64,000 bases of DNA from Bradyrhizobium sp. CCBAU 53340 (GTDB lineage: Bacteria > Pseudomonadota > Alphaproteobacteria > Rhizobiales > Xanthobacteraceae), in assembly GCF_015291645.1 (NCBI RefSeq), contig NZ_CP030055.1, positions 3,410,001 to 3,474,000 of the forward strand, in the 5' to 3' direction. A program made the position numbers and the translations under genes. Below are positions 28,101 to 35,834 of this stretch, one piece after another (the first letter of the stretch is position 1; every line of letters begins with the position of its first letter). Under the pieces are notes generated by a model. It was not told the DNA's origin and did not search any database. It worked only from the letters and a program-made list of their open reading frames with translations.

Positions 28101-28648
28101 GCGGCTATGGTGATGCTCTGCCGCGCGCAGTGGCGATCAACTACGCCAAGCTACTCGCCTACAAGGACGAGTACGAGGTCGCGCGCCTGTTCTCTGACGG
28201 CGCTTTCGAGCAGCAGCTCCGCGACCAGTTCGAAGGCGACTACAAGTTCAGCTTCAACCTGGCTCCGCCGATCTTGGCGTCGGGCGTCGATGCGCTTGGC
28301 CGCCCGAAGAAGCGCGCCTTCGGCCCGTGGATGCTGAAAGCATTTCGTGTGCTGGCGAAGTTCAAATTCCTGCGCGGCACGCCCTTCGACATCTTCGGCC
28401 GCAGCGCCGACCGCAAGCTCGAGCGCGACCTGATCGTCGGCTACGAGAAGGACGTCGCCACCGTGCTCGGCCTGTTGTCACCGGTCACGCACGACACGTC
28501 GGTCGAATTGCTGTCGCTGCCCGACCGCATCCGCGGTTACGGCCCGGTCAAGGAGAAGGCCGTGGCGGATGCAAAAGCCCGCTACGCCCAGCTCGCCGCC
28601 GATCTGGCAAACCCGCCGCCGGCGCCAAGGCAGATCGCAGCGGAGTAG
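25157..28648 (+). CDS. Fused indolepyruvate:ferredoxin oxidoreductase (IorAB-type 2-oxoacid oxidoreductase)
   Basis: 1163 aa from ATG 25157 (AGAGGACA upstream); a GTG at 25121 is in frame but lies outside the conserved start. It oxidatively decarboxylates aryl- or branched 2-oxoacids to acyl-CoA using TPP and Fe-S clusters. Order: pyrimidine-binding domain at the N-terminus (GFISGYRGSPLGGYDQQL), TPP-PP domain (NLGDGTYFHSG then ILYNDAVAMTGGQ), a Cys-rich ferredoxin-like cluster beginning C639 (CEGCGDC) with more Cys to ~690, and a gamma domain (GVGGTGVLTIGALLGMAA). Aerobic alphaproteobacteria carry this fused form. Monocistronic by spacing. Confidence 0.9.
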   Translation: MGINQGPISLDQKYTQETGHVFTTGIQALVRLPMAQIRRDRANGLNTAGFISGYRGSPLGGYDQQLFAARKHLEQYNIKFQPGVNEDLAATAIWGSQQLNLSPGAKYDGVVGIWYGKGPGVDRCGDVFRHGNAAGSAKNGGVLCLAGDDHGAKSSTVPHQSDHAFMSALMPYLYPSSIHEMIEMGLLGIAMSRYSGCWVGMKVITETVETTAEIDLTDEMKPFIIPPDFEMPPGGLNLRWPDDRFEQDRRLQDYKGFAAIAFARANKVNRVTMDSPNARFGIMASGKSYEDVRQALRELGITEEVAAKIGLRLYKIGMPWPLEPEGVHQFAVGLEEIFIVEERREIVENQVKQVLFNWRDDVRPRIVGKMDEHDKRFLTFAAELSVASLATSLTERLLRLNLNPEIAEMLRAKADWFNGRQASQMIPTAPVSRTPYFCSGCPHNTSTKVPEGSRALAGIGCHFMALWMDRSTETFTHMGGEGVPWVGIAPFTNENHIFANLGDGTYFHSGILAIRQAIASKANITYKILYNDAVAMTGGQRHDGDLSPQKIMAQLHAEGISEIYLVSENPDAYPADTIPPGVKKYHRDDLQNVMKMCREYKGTSAIVFVQTCAAEKRRRRKRGLMEDPARRVMINPAVCEGCGDCSVQSNCISVEPLETEFGRKRAINQSSCNKDYSCLKGFCPSFVTVDGGAPRHRAPAELADIGELPEPASRPTLDKPYNIAVGGVGGTGVLTIGALLGMAAHIEGKASMILDMSGLAQKGGAVLSHVRLSDHPAEVTCSRIVTGTADLVLAADEVVAVAKDTISLCDSSRTRGIINSHVIPTADFILNRDFNFQTRKLNGLLETALHKDSVFFDFTKPAEQLLGDSIATNMMMMGYAYQKGLFPLSAESIEQAIEVNGVSIKMNKEAFRLGRLAVADPARLAEMLKGTDEVVAPKTLDAMTLDEVIEHRTKHLTAYQNGRLAKRYRKLVDQVRDAAMKGGYGDALPRAVAINYAKLLAYKDEYEVARLFSDGAFEQQLRDQFEGDYKFSFNLAPPILASGVDALGRPKKRAFGPWMLKAFRVLAKFKFLRGTPFDIFGRSADRKLERDLIVGYEKDVATVLGLLSPVTHDTSVELLSLPDRIRGYGPVKEKAVADAKARYAQLAADLANPPPAPRQIAAE

Positions 28649-28658
28649 TGTGGTCTCC

Positions 28659-28750
28659 TAGGGTGGGCAAAGGCGCGACGCGCCGTGCCCACCACATTCG
28701 TCGGAGTCGTGCCAAAAGTACGTTGGCAAGCTGCGCTTTTGCCCACCCTA
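28659..28750. repeat. Palindromic repeat, TAGGGTGGGCAAA family
   Basis: TAGGGTGGGCAAA (28659-28671) and its complement (28738-28750) bracket 66 bases, 10 nt after the oxidoreductase stop. Same family as 1777-1899. Confidence 0.85.
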
Positions 28751-28825
28751 CGACATCGACGATGTCTCGACTAACTGGCGCTCCGCCACATTCGAAAAAG
28801 TTAGGCCACGCCGAGCCGGGACCGG

Positions 28826-29293
28826 CTAACCCATCTGGACGTCGGACTCCTGCGGGTCAGGGCCATACCTGTTCGGTCCGACAGTGCCGGGCAGGACGCC
28901 GAGCTCGACGATCGCCCATGCAACCAGGGCGAATGATGCGACGTTCAGGATGAGGCCCGAAGCAGACATTTGTCCGGCGATTTGGCAAAGGGCTGGACCA
29001 AGGTAAAACAGCAGCAACCACCAGCCGCTCTTGTCGCGATCGTGCAAGCGTTTCCGTCCGACCGCGATGGCCGAGTTGAGAAGCAGCAGCGAGAAGATGA
29101 GCCAGAGGACGATGGCTAGGTAAGGCAACCAGCCTAGCAAGGCGGTCACCAAAAACATGGCCACCTCGGCAATGATCCACAAAGGCCACGCGATCCAATA
29201 ATCCGACCGTCCGATGCGACCATCGAAACGAAACAGCAGATCGATCGCTTGCTCCCGGAACGCGTGAGTAAAGATAGTTTTGCCTAGAGGCAT
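28826..29293 (-). CDS. DUF805 membrane protein
   Basis: 155 aa from ATG 29293; the frame runs on upstream into a dispersed repeat and that extension is rejected. The DUF805 pattern is clear: LLFRFDGRIGRSDYWIAW, then SAIAVGRKRLHDRDKSGWWLLLFYLGP and a Gly/Pro-rich end. About four hydrophobic segments. GC is somewhat lower than in neighbours. Inner membrane; function unknown. Confidence 0.83.
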   Translation of the reverse strand: MPLGKTIFTHAFREQAIDLLFRFDGRIGRSDYWIAWPLWIIAEVAMFLVTALLGWLPYLAIVLWLIFSLLLLNSAIAVGRKRLHDRDKSGWWLLLFYLGPALCQIAGQMSASGLILNVASFALVAWAIVELGVLPGTVGPNRYGPDPQESDVQMG

Positions 29294-29423
29294 GTTCACC
29301 TTATTGGAGTGTTGCCGCTTCGATACACGTATTGGGGGAGGCTGACAAGCAAGGCCGGTTCGGCGGATCCCAGTCGGTACGACCGATCGCGACAGGCCAT
29401 TTCGTTGGGCGGGTCGGGGCGGC

Positions 29424-29971
29424 TGGTGACCACCATCCCTTGCGTTGCCGTCGGGCAAAACACCCATGCTGTGGTCAATCCGCACGCACAAAAACATTCC
29501 GCTTTACCGAAATTCGGAATTGTCGTATCAATTCGCCACCTCATCCCTCCAAAAAGGGGCGTATCGCGATCGTCACGAAACGCGGGGTGAGCGGCGGTGG
29601 ACGCGGGCTGCGTCGCGCGAGCGATTGTCTCGTGCACGACGGGCGCGGTCTCGCGTACGGCAAAATCGTGTGGTCCTGACGCCCGGGGTCTGTGCGTCAA
29701 GTCTTGCGATCGCTCGCAAGACGACGGGGGCAATAGTGCATCGCTCCCCGGGGAGAGCGCGACATAAGCCGTAAAGCCACTGCGCAGGGAAGGCCGGATG
29801 TTTGGCCGCACCTGTATGCCGCTGTGCATCTGTTCTTCGCGCACTTGCGCACAGCGGACCGTGGGTGCCCAGCCGGCACCCGGTCTTCCCTGCGCCCTCT
29901 GTTTTCGGAGGAGGGCAAGACGGACACAAAACTCGGGCGGAATGAGCCGCGAGGATGCGGCGGTGCGTCTG
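29424..29971 (-). repeat. Dispersed ~0.55-kb repeat, copy A (reverse orientation)
   Basis: Read on the minus strand, this segment matches 56308-56917 block by block. Shared exact blocks include CTCCCCGGGGAGCGATGCAC followed by TATTGCCCCCGTCGTCT, ACCACACGATTTTGCCGTAC, CGTGACGATCGCGATACGCC and TTCCGAATTTCGGTAAAG. Inside it, GCGCAGGGAAGGCCGG (29782-29797) faces its near-complement (29880-29895). Indels between copies break every long frame, so the open frames here look spurious. Confidence 0.88.
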
Positions 29972-30010
29972 ATCGTCATTGCGATATTGAGGCAGCGAGC
30001 CCTGCGTAAC

Positions 30011-30154
30011 CGTCACCCTGAGGTGCTCGCCTCTTCGGCGAGCCTCGAAGGGCGACGCCCGGCTCTCGCGGCGAGAGTGTCGAGACAGCCGTGCATCCTT
30101 CCAGGCTCCCGGCGCGATGCCTTGCATTGCGCCACTCGCGCCTCAGGATGACGG
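30011..30154. repeat. Palindromic repeat, CGTCACCCTGAGGTGCTCGC family
   Basis: CGTCACCCTGAGG and CCTCAGGATGACG form the outer arms. GGTGCTCGCC/GGCGAGCC and other small hairpins lie inside. It directly follows dispersed repeat copy A and precedes the acyl-CoA gene cluster. Confidence 0.75.
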
Positions 30155-30274
30155 ATTGGGGAATTGCGCCAAGCCGCTGCTCTCTCGCACGACGGAATAT
30201 TTCCGCGCTTGCCAACAGGGCACCAGCGGTTCAGAAAAAAGAGCCAAGAAGAAACGCGAGCGGAGACCTCTGTT

Positions 30275-31432
30275 TTGACCATCAAGGGCAAGGCCTACAT
30301 TGCCGGGATCTACGAACACCCGACCCGGCATGCGCCGGACAAATCCACCGCCCAGCTCCATGCCGAGGTCGCCAAGGGCGCGATCGAGGATGCCGGGATC
30401 AGCAAGGACGATGTCGACGGCTATTTCTGCGCGGGCGATGCGCCCGGCGGGGCCTGGCCGATGGTCGATTATCTCGGGCTGAACACCAGGAAGCTTCGCC
30501 ACGTCGATTCCACCGAGACCGGCGGCTGTTCCTACATCATCCATCTCGGCCATGCGGCCGAAGCGATCGCGGCGGGCAAATGCTCGATCGCGCTTGTTAC
30601 GCTCGCCGGCAAGCCGCGCACCGGCGTGATGCCGCCGCGTGCAGCCGGCGCCGAGGTCGATTTCGAATCCGCTTACGGTGCGACCACGCACAATGCCTAT
30701 GGCATGTGTGCCATGCGTCATATGCACGACTATGGCACCACCTCCGAGCAGCTCGCCTGGATCAAGGTCGCGGCCTCCCATCATGCGCAATACAATCCGC
30801 ATGCGATGCTCAAGGACGTCGTCACCGTCGAGGACGTCTTGAACTCGCCAATGATCTCCGATCCCCTGCACCGCATGGATTGCTGCGTCGTCTCCGATGG
30901 CGGCGGCGCGCTGATCGTGACGACGCCGGAGATCGCCAAAAGCCTGAAGAAGCCGCTTGTGCGCTTGATCGGCCATGGCGAGGCGATGAAAGGTCCGCGC
31001 GGCGGCAAGGATCTCGATCTGACTTACTCGGCCGGTGTCTGGTCCGGACCGCGCGCGTTCGACGAAGCCGGCATCACCCCGAAGGACATCAAATACGCCT
31101 CGATCTATGACAGCTTCACCATCACCGTGCTGATGCAGCTCGAAGACCTCGGCTTCTGTAGGAAGGGCGAGGGCGGCAAGTTCGTCGCCGACGGCAATCT
31201 GATCTCGGGCGTCGGCAAGCTGCCGTTCAACACCGATGGCGGTGGCCTCTGCAGCAACCATCCCGTCAACCGCGGTGGCATGACCAAGATCATCGAGGCC
31301 GTCAGGCAGTTGCGCAGCGAGGCGCATCCGAAGGTGCAGGTCAAGAATTGCGATCTCGCCATCGCCCACGGCACCGGCGGTCTCCTGGGTGTTCGCCACG
31401 CTGCCTCGACCGCCATTCTGGAGCGCGTGTGA
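30275..31432 (+). CDS. Thiolase-like protein (SCP-x/Ltp2-type), probable aldolase or thiolase
   Basis: 385 aa from TTG 30275 with CGGAGACC upstream; in-frame starts further 5' lie in a repeat. Thiolase fold of the non-specific lipid-transfer branch (IKGKAYIAGIYEHPTR, HAAEAIAAGKCSIALVTLAG, SNHPVNRGG, AHGTGGLLG). By eye alignment the usual nucleophile Cys is replaced by Gly with a Cys beside it (TGGCSY), and the late CGG motif is HGTGG. That resembles Ltp2-type retro-aldolases, which need a DUF35 partner. Such a partner follows with a stop/start overlap. Substrate likely a branched or ring acyl-CoA; unproven. Confidence 0.8.
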   Translation: MTIKGKAYIAGIYEHPTRHAPDKSTAQLHAEVAKGAIEDAGISKDDVDGYFCAGDAPGGAWPMVDYLGLNTRKLRHVDSTETGGCSYIIHLGHAAEAIAAGKCSIALVTLAGKPRTGVMPPRAAGAEVDFESAYGATTHNAYGMCAMRHMHDYGTTSEQLAWIKVAASHHAQYNPHAMLKDVVTVEDVLNSPMISDPLHRMDCCVVSDGGGALIVTTPEIAKSLKKPLVRLIGHGEAMKGPRGGKDLDLTYSAGVWSGPRAFDEAGITPKDIKYASIYDSFTITVLMQLEDLGFCRKGEGGKFVADGNLISGVGKLPFNTDGGGLCSNHPVNRGGMTKIIEAVRQLRSEAHPKVQVKNCDLAIAHGTGGLLGVRHAASTAILERV

Positions 31433-31821
31433 TGAGTGAAGCAAGGAAATATCCGGCGCCGGTGACCAATCCGGAGACCGCCGCGTTCTGGGACGCGGCG
31501 AAAGAGGGCAAGTTCATGATCAAGCGCTGCACGGCGTGCGGCGAAGCACATTACTTCCCGCGCTCGATCTGCCCGTTCTGCTACTCCGACAAGACGGTGT
31601 GGGAGGAGGCCTCGGGCGAGGGCACGATCTACACCTACAGCCTGATGCGGAAGTCGCCGACCGGCCCCTACGCGATCGGCTACGTCACGCTGAAGGAGGG
31701 GCCGTCGGTGCAGACCAATTTCGTCGACTGCGATCTGGAGAAATTGAAGATCGGCCAGAAGGTGAAGGTGGTTTTCAAGCCGACCGACGGCGCCCCGCTG
31801 CCGTTTTTCACGCCGGTGTAG
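31432..31821 (+). CDS. DUF35 (zinc ribbon plus OB-fold) partner protein
   Basis: 129 aa; its ATG overlaps the stop of the thiolase-like gene by one base. The zinc ribbon has CTAC and CPFC (about residues 36-52). The OB-fold acyl-CoA-binding part is EGTIYTYSLMRKSPTGPYAIGYVTLKEGPSVQTNFVD. DUF35 proteins form obligate complexes with thiolase-like enzymes, supplying acyl-CoA binding. Tight coupling supports a heteromeric complex here. Confidence 0.85.
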   Translation: MSEARKYPAPVTNPETAAFWDAAKEGKFMIKRCTACGEAHYFPRSICPFCYSDKTVWEEASGEGTIYTYSLMRKSPTGPYAIGYVTLKEGPSVQTNFVDCDLEKLKIGQKVKVVFKPTDGAPLPFFTPV

Positions 31822-31828
31822 GACAGTC

Positions 31829-31947
31829 CTCATCCTGAGGAGCTTGCGAAGCAAGCGTCTCGAAGGATGGTCACGACAAAGAAAGCGTTTCGGGCATCCT
31901 CATGGTTCGAGACGGCGCAAGAGCGCTTCCTCACCATGAGGATGAGA
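31829..31947. repeat. Palindromic repeat within the acyl-CoA cluster
   Basis: CTCATCCTGAGGAGC-type 5' arm and CACCATGAGGATGAG 3' arm bracket the gap between the DUF35 and hydratase genes. Different family from the repeats in the next two gaps. Confidence 0.75.
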
Positions 31948-31966
31948 ACCAGAGGAAACAAACAAG

Positions 31967-32827
31967 ATGTCCGCCAGATACGAAGAGCTCAAAGGCCTCA
32001 AAAACCTCGGCCAGAAATATGCCTACGGCGATCGCGAGGTCATGCTCTACGCCTACGGCATCGGTCTCGGCGCCGATCCCATGGACGAGAACGAGCTCGC
32101 CTTCGTCAACGAGGGCACGTTCACGCCGCGTCCGCTGAAGGTGGTGCCGACGTTCGCGTCCGTCGCAGCGTGGGGCTCGGGGCCGGGCGAGATGAATCTC
32201 AACCGAGTCATGGTGGTGGACGGCGAACGCGACATCACCTTCCACCAGCCGCTGCCGGTCGTGGCCAACATCACCGCCGACTCCTCCGTCGTCGAAGTCT
32301 ACGACAAGGGTGAGGGCAAGGGCGTCGTCATCAGCCATCAGACCGTGCTGAAGAACGAGAAGGGTGAGAAGCTTGCCACACTCGTCGCTTCGCGCTTCGC
32401 CCGTGGCGATGGCGGCTTTGGCGGGCCGAGCCTGACCCAGCCTGATCCGCACAAGATCCCGTCGCGCACGCCCGACAAGACCATCGACATCGTCACGCGT
32501 CCCGACCAGGCGCTGGTCTATCGCCTCTGCGGCGACCGCAACCCGCTGCACTCGGATCCCGAGTTCGCCAGGAAGGCCGGCTTCCCGCGTCCGATCCTGC
32601 ACGGCATGTGCACCTACGGCATCACCTGCCGCGGCGTGCTCCAGACCTATGCCGACTATGACGCGTCGGCCTTCCGCCAGCACGTCGCGCGGTTCTCTTC
32701 GCCGGTCTATCCCGGCGAGACCGTGACCATGGACCTCTGGAGGGACGGCAACACGATCTCGTTCGAAGCCAAGGTGAAGTCGCGCGGCGTCACCGTGATC
32801 AAGAACGGCAAGACGGTGCTGGGTTAG
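31967..32827 (+). CDS. MaoC-family enoyl-CoA hydratase 2
   Basis: 286 aa, two hot-dog domains as in the hydratase-2 part of peroxisomal multifunctional enzyme 2. The C-terminal domain carries the catalytic hydratase-2 motif YRLCGDRNPLHSDPEFARKA followed by GFPRPILHG (Asp and His). The N-terminal domain lacks it and shapes the acyl pocket. It makes (3R)-hydroxyacyl-CoA from trans-2-enoyl-CoA. Neighbour genes supply the next steps of the same R-specific route. Confidence 0.88.
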   Translation: MSARYEELKGLKNLGQKYAYGDREVMLYAYGIGLGADPMDENELAFVNEGTFTPRPLKVVPTFASVAAWGSGPGEMNLNRVMVVDGERDITFHQPLPVVANITADSSVVEVYDKGEGKGVVISHQTVLKNEKGEKLATLVASRFARGDGGFGGPSLTQPDPHKIPSRTPDKTIDIVTRPDQALVYRLCGDRNPLHSDPEFARKAGFPRPILHGMCTYGITCRGVLQTYADYDASAFRQHVARFSSPVYPGETVTMDLWRDGNTISFEAKVKSRGVTVIKNGKTVLG

Positions 32828-32837
32828 GGCAGTCTTG

Positions 32838-32957
32838 TGCCCCGGATGCAACGCAACGCGTAGCGGTGCGCTGCAGAGCCGGGGCCAAGGGGCCGCCTCC
32901 AAGAACTGGGTCCCGGCTCTGCGACGCAGCGTTTCACGCTGCATCGCGTCCGGGACA
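32838..32957. repeat. Palindromic repeat within the acyl-CoA cluster
   Basis: TGCCCCGGATGCA at the left and TGCATCGCGTCCGGGACA at the right pair imperfectly; an inner GCAGAGCCGGG/CCCGGCTCTGC pair is nearly perfect. It fills the gap between hydratase and dehydrogenase genes. Confidence 0.75.
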
Positions 32958-32990
32958 CGGGAGAACAAGAACAAACAGGGAGAAGCCACC

Positions 32991-33869
32991 ATGGGACTAC
33001 TCGACGGCAAGGTTGCGCTGATCACCGGCGCGGGCGGGGGGCTCGGTGAGGCCTACGCAAAGCTGTTCGCGCGGGAAGGGGCGGCGGTCGTGGTCAACGA
33101 TCTCGGCGGCCCCCGTGACGGCTCCGGCGCCGACACCTCGATGGCGCAAAAGGTGGTGGACGCGATCAAGGCCGAGGGTGGCAAGGCGATCGCCAACGGC
33201 GCCGACATTTCCACCATGGAGGGCGGCCAGTCGGTGTTCGACGATGCCATCAAGCATTTTGGGCGCGCCGACATCCTGGTCAACAATGCCGGCATCCTGC
33301 GCGACCAGACCTTTCACAAGGCCAGTGAGGCCGATTGGGACAAGGTGATCAAGGTGCATCTGAAGGGCACCTTTTGTTGCACCATGCCGGTGTTTCGCTG
33401 GATGCGCGAAAACGGCGGCGGCGTCATCGTCAACACCTCCTCGACCTCAGGGCTGATCGGCAATTTCGGCCAGACCAACTACGGCGCGGCCAAGGGCGGC
33501 ATCTGGGGCCTGTCCAACGTGCTGGCGATCGAGGGCCGGAAATACAACATCCGGATCTGGACGCTGGCGCCGGGCGCCCTGACCCGCATGACCGCAGACC
33601 TGCCCCGCTATAAGGAGAACCCCGGCGCGGCGCTGGGACCGGACGGGATCGCGCCGGCCGTGCTATACATGGTCAGCGATTTGTCGGGCGACCAGACCGG
33701 CAAGGTGCTGGGCGTGTCCGGGCCCCGCGGCGTGCGCGAGATGCGGATGATGGAGATGGAAGGCTGGAAGCCGCCGCACACGGGCTGGAACGCCCGGGAC
33801 ATCGCCGATCATGCCAAGGAGATCTTCTTCTCCGAGGAGCAGATCAAGATGGGCGCGCGGAGGTTTTAG
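32991..33869 (+). CDS. SDR (3R)-hydroxyacyl-CoA dehydrogenase (MFE-2 N-domain-like)
   Basis: 292 aa from ATG 32991 (CAGGGAGAAG upstream). Short-chain dehydrogenase with TGAGGGLG cofactor site (13-20), NNAG, NTSSTSG, catalytic Tyr164 and Lys168 (YGAAKGG). The insert NDLGGPRDGSG is characteristic of the 17beta-HSD4/MFE-2 type that oxidises (3R)-hydroxyacyl-CoA with NAD+. Together with the preceding hydratase-2 it makes a split version of the eukaryotic bifunctional enzyme. Confidence 0.87.
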   Translation: MGLLDGKVALITGAGGGLGEAYAKLFAREGAAVVVNDLGGPRDGSGADTSMAQKVVDAIKAEGGKAIANGADISTMEGGQSVFDDAIKHFGRADILVNNAGILRDQTFHKASEADWDKVIKVHLKGTFCCTMPVFRWMRENGGGVIVNTSSTSGLIGNFGQTNYGAAKGGIWGLSNVLAIEGRKYNIRIWTLAPGALTRMTADLPRYKENPGAALGPDGIAPAVLYMVSDLSGDQTGKVLGVSGPRGVREMRMMEMEGWKPPHTGWNARDIADHAKEIFFSEEQIKMGARRF

Positions 33870-33877
33870 CCAAAACT

Positions 33878-33976
33878 GTCATTCCGGGGCGCGACGCAGT
33901 CGCGAGCCCGGAATCCATAACCACCAGCCGGGGTTATGGATTCCGGGCCTGTCCCTTCGGGCCATCCCGGAATGAC
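33878..33976. repeat. Palindromic repeat within the acyl-CoA cluster
   Basis: GTCATTCCGGG (33878-33888) and CCCGGAATGAC (33966-33976) are exact outer arms; inside, GAATCCATAACC pairs with GGTTATGGATTC. It fills the gap before the DHDPS-like gene. Confidence 0.85.
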
Positions 33977-34002
33977 GAACAGAGAGAGAGAGACAAGGAC
34001 TG

Positions 34003-34956
34003 ATGAAGCTCACCGCCGACGCCAAAGGCACCTTCGCAATCGCGCCGACGCCATTCCACGACGACGGCCGGATCGACGAGCGCTCGATCGACCGCCTGAC
34101 CGATTTCTACGAGGAGGTTGGCTGCGACGGCGTCACCGTGCTGGGTATCCTCGGCGAGGCGCCGAAGCTCGATGCCACTGAGGCCGAGCAGGTGGCGGTG
34201 CGTTACGTCAAGCGCGCCAAGAAGATGCAGGTGATCGTCGGCGTCTCGGCGCCGGGCTTTGCCACGATGCGGTCGCTGGCAAGGGCCTCGATGGACGCAG
34301 GCGCGGCCGGCGTCATGATCGCGCCGCCGCCGAGCTTGCGTACCGACGATCAGATCGTTGGCTATTTCAAGCAGGCGGCCGAGGCGATCGGCCCCGATGT
34401 GCCCTGGGTGCTCCAGGACTATCCGCTGACGCTCACGGTGGTGTTCACCCCGGCTGTGATCCGCAAGATCGTCATGGACAACCCAAATTGCGTGATGCTC
34501 AAGCATGAGGATTGGCCGGGCCTCGAGAAGATCACGACGCTGCGCGGCTTCCAGAAGGACGGCTCGCTGCGTCCGCTCTCGATCCTCTGCGGCAATGGCG
34601 GCACGTTCCTGGACTTCGAGATGGAGCGCGGCGCCGACGGCGCCATGACCGGCTATGCCTTCCCGGAGCTTCTGATCGACGTCGTCAACCTCTCCAAGGC
34701 CGGCAAACGCGATGCCGCGCACGACATCTTCGATGCGCATCTGCCGCTGATCCGCTATGAGCAGCAGCCCGGTGTCGGTCTGACCGTGCGCAAATACGTG
34801 CTCCAGAAGCGCGGCATCATTGCCTCCAGCGCCCAGCGCAAGCCGGGCGCGACGATGACGGCGACCGCGAAGGCCGAGGTCGATTATTTGCTGTCGCGCG
34901 TCGCCCGTTTCGACAAGCGCGCCAATCTCGGCCCGCAATCCAGCGCCGCAGGCTAG
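34003..34956 (+). CDS. Dihydrodipicolinate synthase family aldolase/lyase
   Basis: 317 aa, class I aldolase TIM barrel of the DapA/NAL family. Schiff-base Lys167 is in CVMLKHED and the proton-relay Tyr in VLQDYPLT. It starts with TFAIAPTPFHDDGRIDERSID. The GxTGE loop typical of true DapA is replaced by LGILGEAPKLDATE, so it is probably not lysine synthesis but a pyruvate-dependent aldolase or dehydratase. Its place after the acyl-CoA genes suggests a linked catabolic step; unproven. Confidence 0.85.
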   Translation: MKLTADAKGTFAIAPTPFHDDGRIDERSIDRLTDFYEEVGCDGVTVLGILGEAPKLDATEAEQVAVRYVKRAKKMQVIVGVSAPGFATMRSLARASMDAGAAGVMIAPPPSLRTDDQIVGYFKQAAEAIGPDVPWVLQDYPLTLTVVFTPAVIRKIVMDNPNCVMLKHEDWPGLEKITTLRGFQKDGSLRPLSILCGNGGTFLDFEMERGADGAMTGYAFPELLIDVVNLSKAGKRDAAHDIFDAHLPLIRYEQQPGVGLTVRKYVLQKRGIIASSAQRKPGATMTATAKAEVDYLLSRVARFDKRANLGPQSSAAG

Positions 34957-34960
34957 TGGA

Positions 34961-35755
34961 ATGGCCGAGACATCAGCATCACGCCCGGCCTCGACCATCC
35001 TCCTGCTGCGCGATGGCGCCAAGGAGATGGAGATCTTCATGATGGTCCGCCATCATCAGATCGAGTTCAACTCGGGCGCGCTGGTGTTTCCCGGCGGCAG
35101 CGTCGATGCCGGCGATCAGGAAATCGTCGCTCGCGCCGACCTTTATTCGGGCGGCGAGGCCTTGAGCGAAGCGGAGCGCGGTTTTCGCATCGCCGCGATC
35201 CGCGAGACGTTTGAGGAAAGCGGCATCCTGCTGGCGCGCGCGAAGGGCTCGAACGCACCTGTCGATGCCAAGCGCGCCGGCGAGATCGCCGACGCGCATC
35301 GCGTCGCGCTCAACGAGCACAAGATCAGCTTCCTCAGCATTCTCGCCGACAACGGTCTCCAGCTCGCGCTCGACACGCTCGTGCCTTACGCGCACTGGAT
35401 CACGCCGGAGGGCATGCCGAAGCGCTTCGACACCTGGTTCTTCCTTGCGGCCGCACCGCCCGACCAGCTCGGCGCGCATGACGGGCGGGAGTCGACCGAC
35501 TCGATCTGGGTTTCCGCGCGCGAGGCGGTGGAGGGCGGCGAGAGCGGCCGCTTCAAGCTGCCGTTCCCGACCACGCGCAACCTGATCCGGCTGGCCAAGC
35601 AGCCGCGCGTGAGCGCTGCACTCGACCATGCCAGGGGCCTGTCGATCGTCACGGTGATGCCTGTCATGACCAAGACCGAGAGCGGCCGCCAGCTCCGCAT
35701 TCCTCGCGAAGCCGGCTATGACGGCGAGGTGTTCGAGGTCGGCGCGGTCGGCTAA
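34961..35755 (+). CDS. Nudix hydrolase (NUDT7/8/19-like)
   Basis: 264 aa, starting 4 nt after the previous stop. It has an extended N-terminal part RPASTILLLRDGAKEMEIFMMVRHH, then VFPGGSVDAGD, and a Nudix box core RETFEESGIL with the metal-binding glutamates. Length and order fit the RT8/NUDT19 type, some of which cleave CoA or acyl-CoA. Clustered with acyl-CoA genes, CoA-ester turnover is a fair guess. Confidence 0.83.
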   Translation: MAETSASRPASTILLLRDGAKEMEIFMMVRHHQIEFNSGALVFPGGSVDAGDQEIVARADLYSGGEALSEAERGFRIAAIRETFEESGILLARAKGSNAPVDAKRAGEIADAHRVALNEHKISFLSILADNGLQLALDTLVPYAHWITPEGMPKRFDTWFFLAAAPPDQLGAHDGRESTDSIWVSAREAVEGGESGRFKLPFPTTRNLIRLAKQPRVSAALDHARGLSIVTVMPVMTKTESGRQLRIPREAGYDGEVFEVGAVG

Positions 35756-35803
35756 TACACTTCGACGCGCAACGAAGTATTGGCGAACGCGAACGAGCTA
35801 GGT

Positions 35804-35827
35804 TCCGTCCATCGTGGAATGGACGGA
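35804..35827 (+). promoter_or_regulatory. Hairpin masking the ribosome-binding site of the DMT transporter
   Basis: TCCGTCCAT (35804-35812) and ATGGACGGA (35819-35827) form a perfect 9-bp stem with a 6-nt loop. The presumed Shine-Dalgarno GGAG (35825-35828) lies in the 3' arm, 6 nt before ATG 35835. Such a fold could act as an RNA thermometer or translational switch. Confidence 0.5.
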
Positions 35828-35834
35828 GCGCGTC

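Noticed and set aside
29573..30127. Long open frames inside dispersed repeat copy A (and 56290-56565, 56514-57224 in copy B)
   Set aside because: The frames are out of phase between the two copies because of indels, and short shared peptides appear in different frames. They look like translations of a non-coding repeat.
32835..32990. Upstream extension of the SDR gene (MCPGCNATRSG...)
   Set aside because: It translates a palindromic repeat, and the SDR family start with a ribosome-binding site is at 32991.
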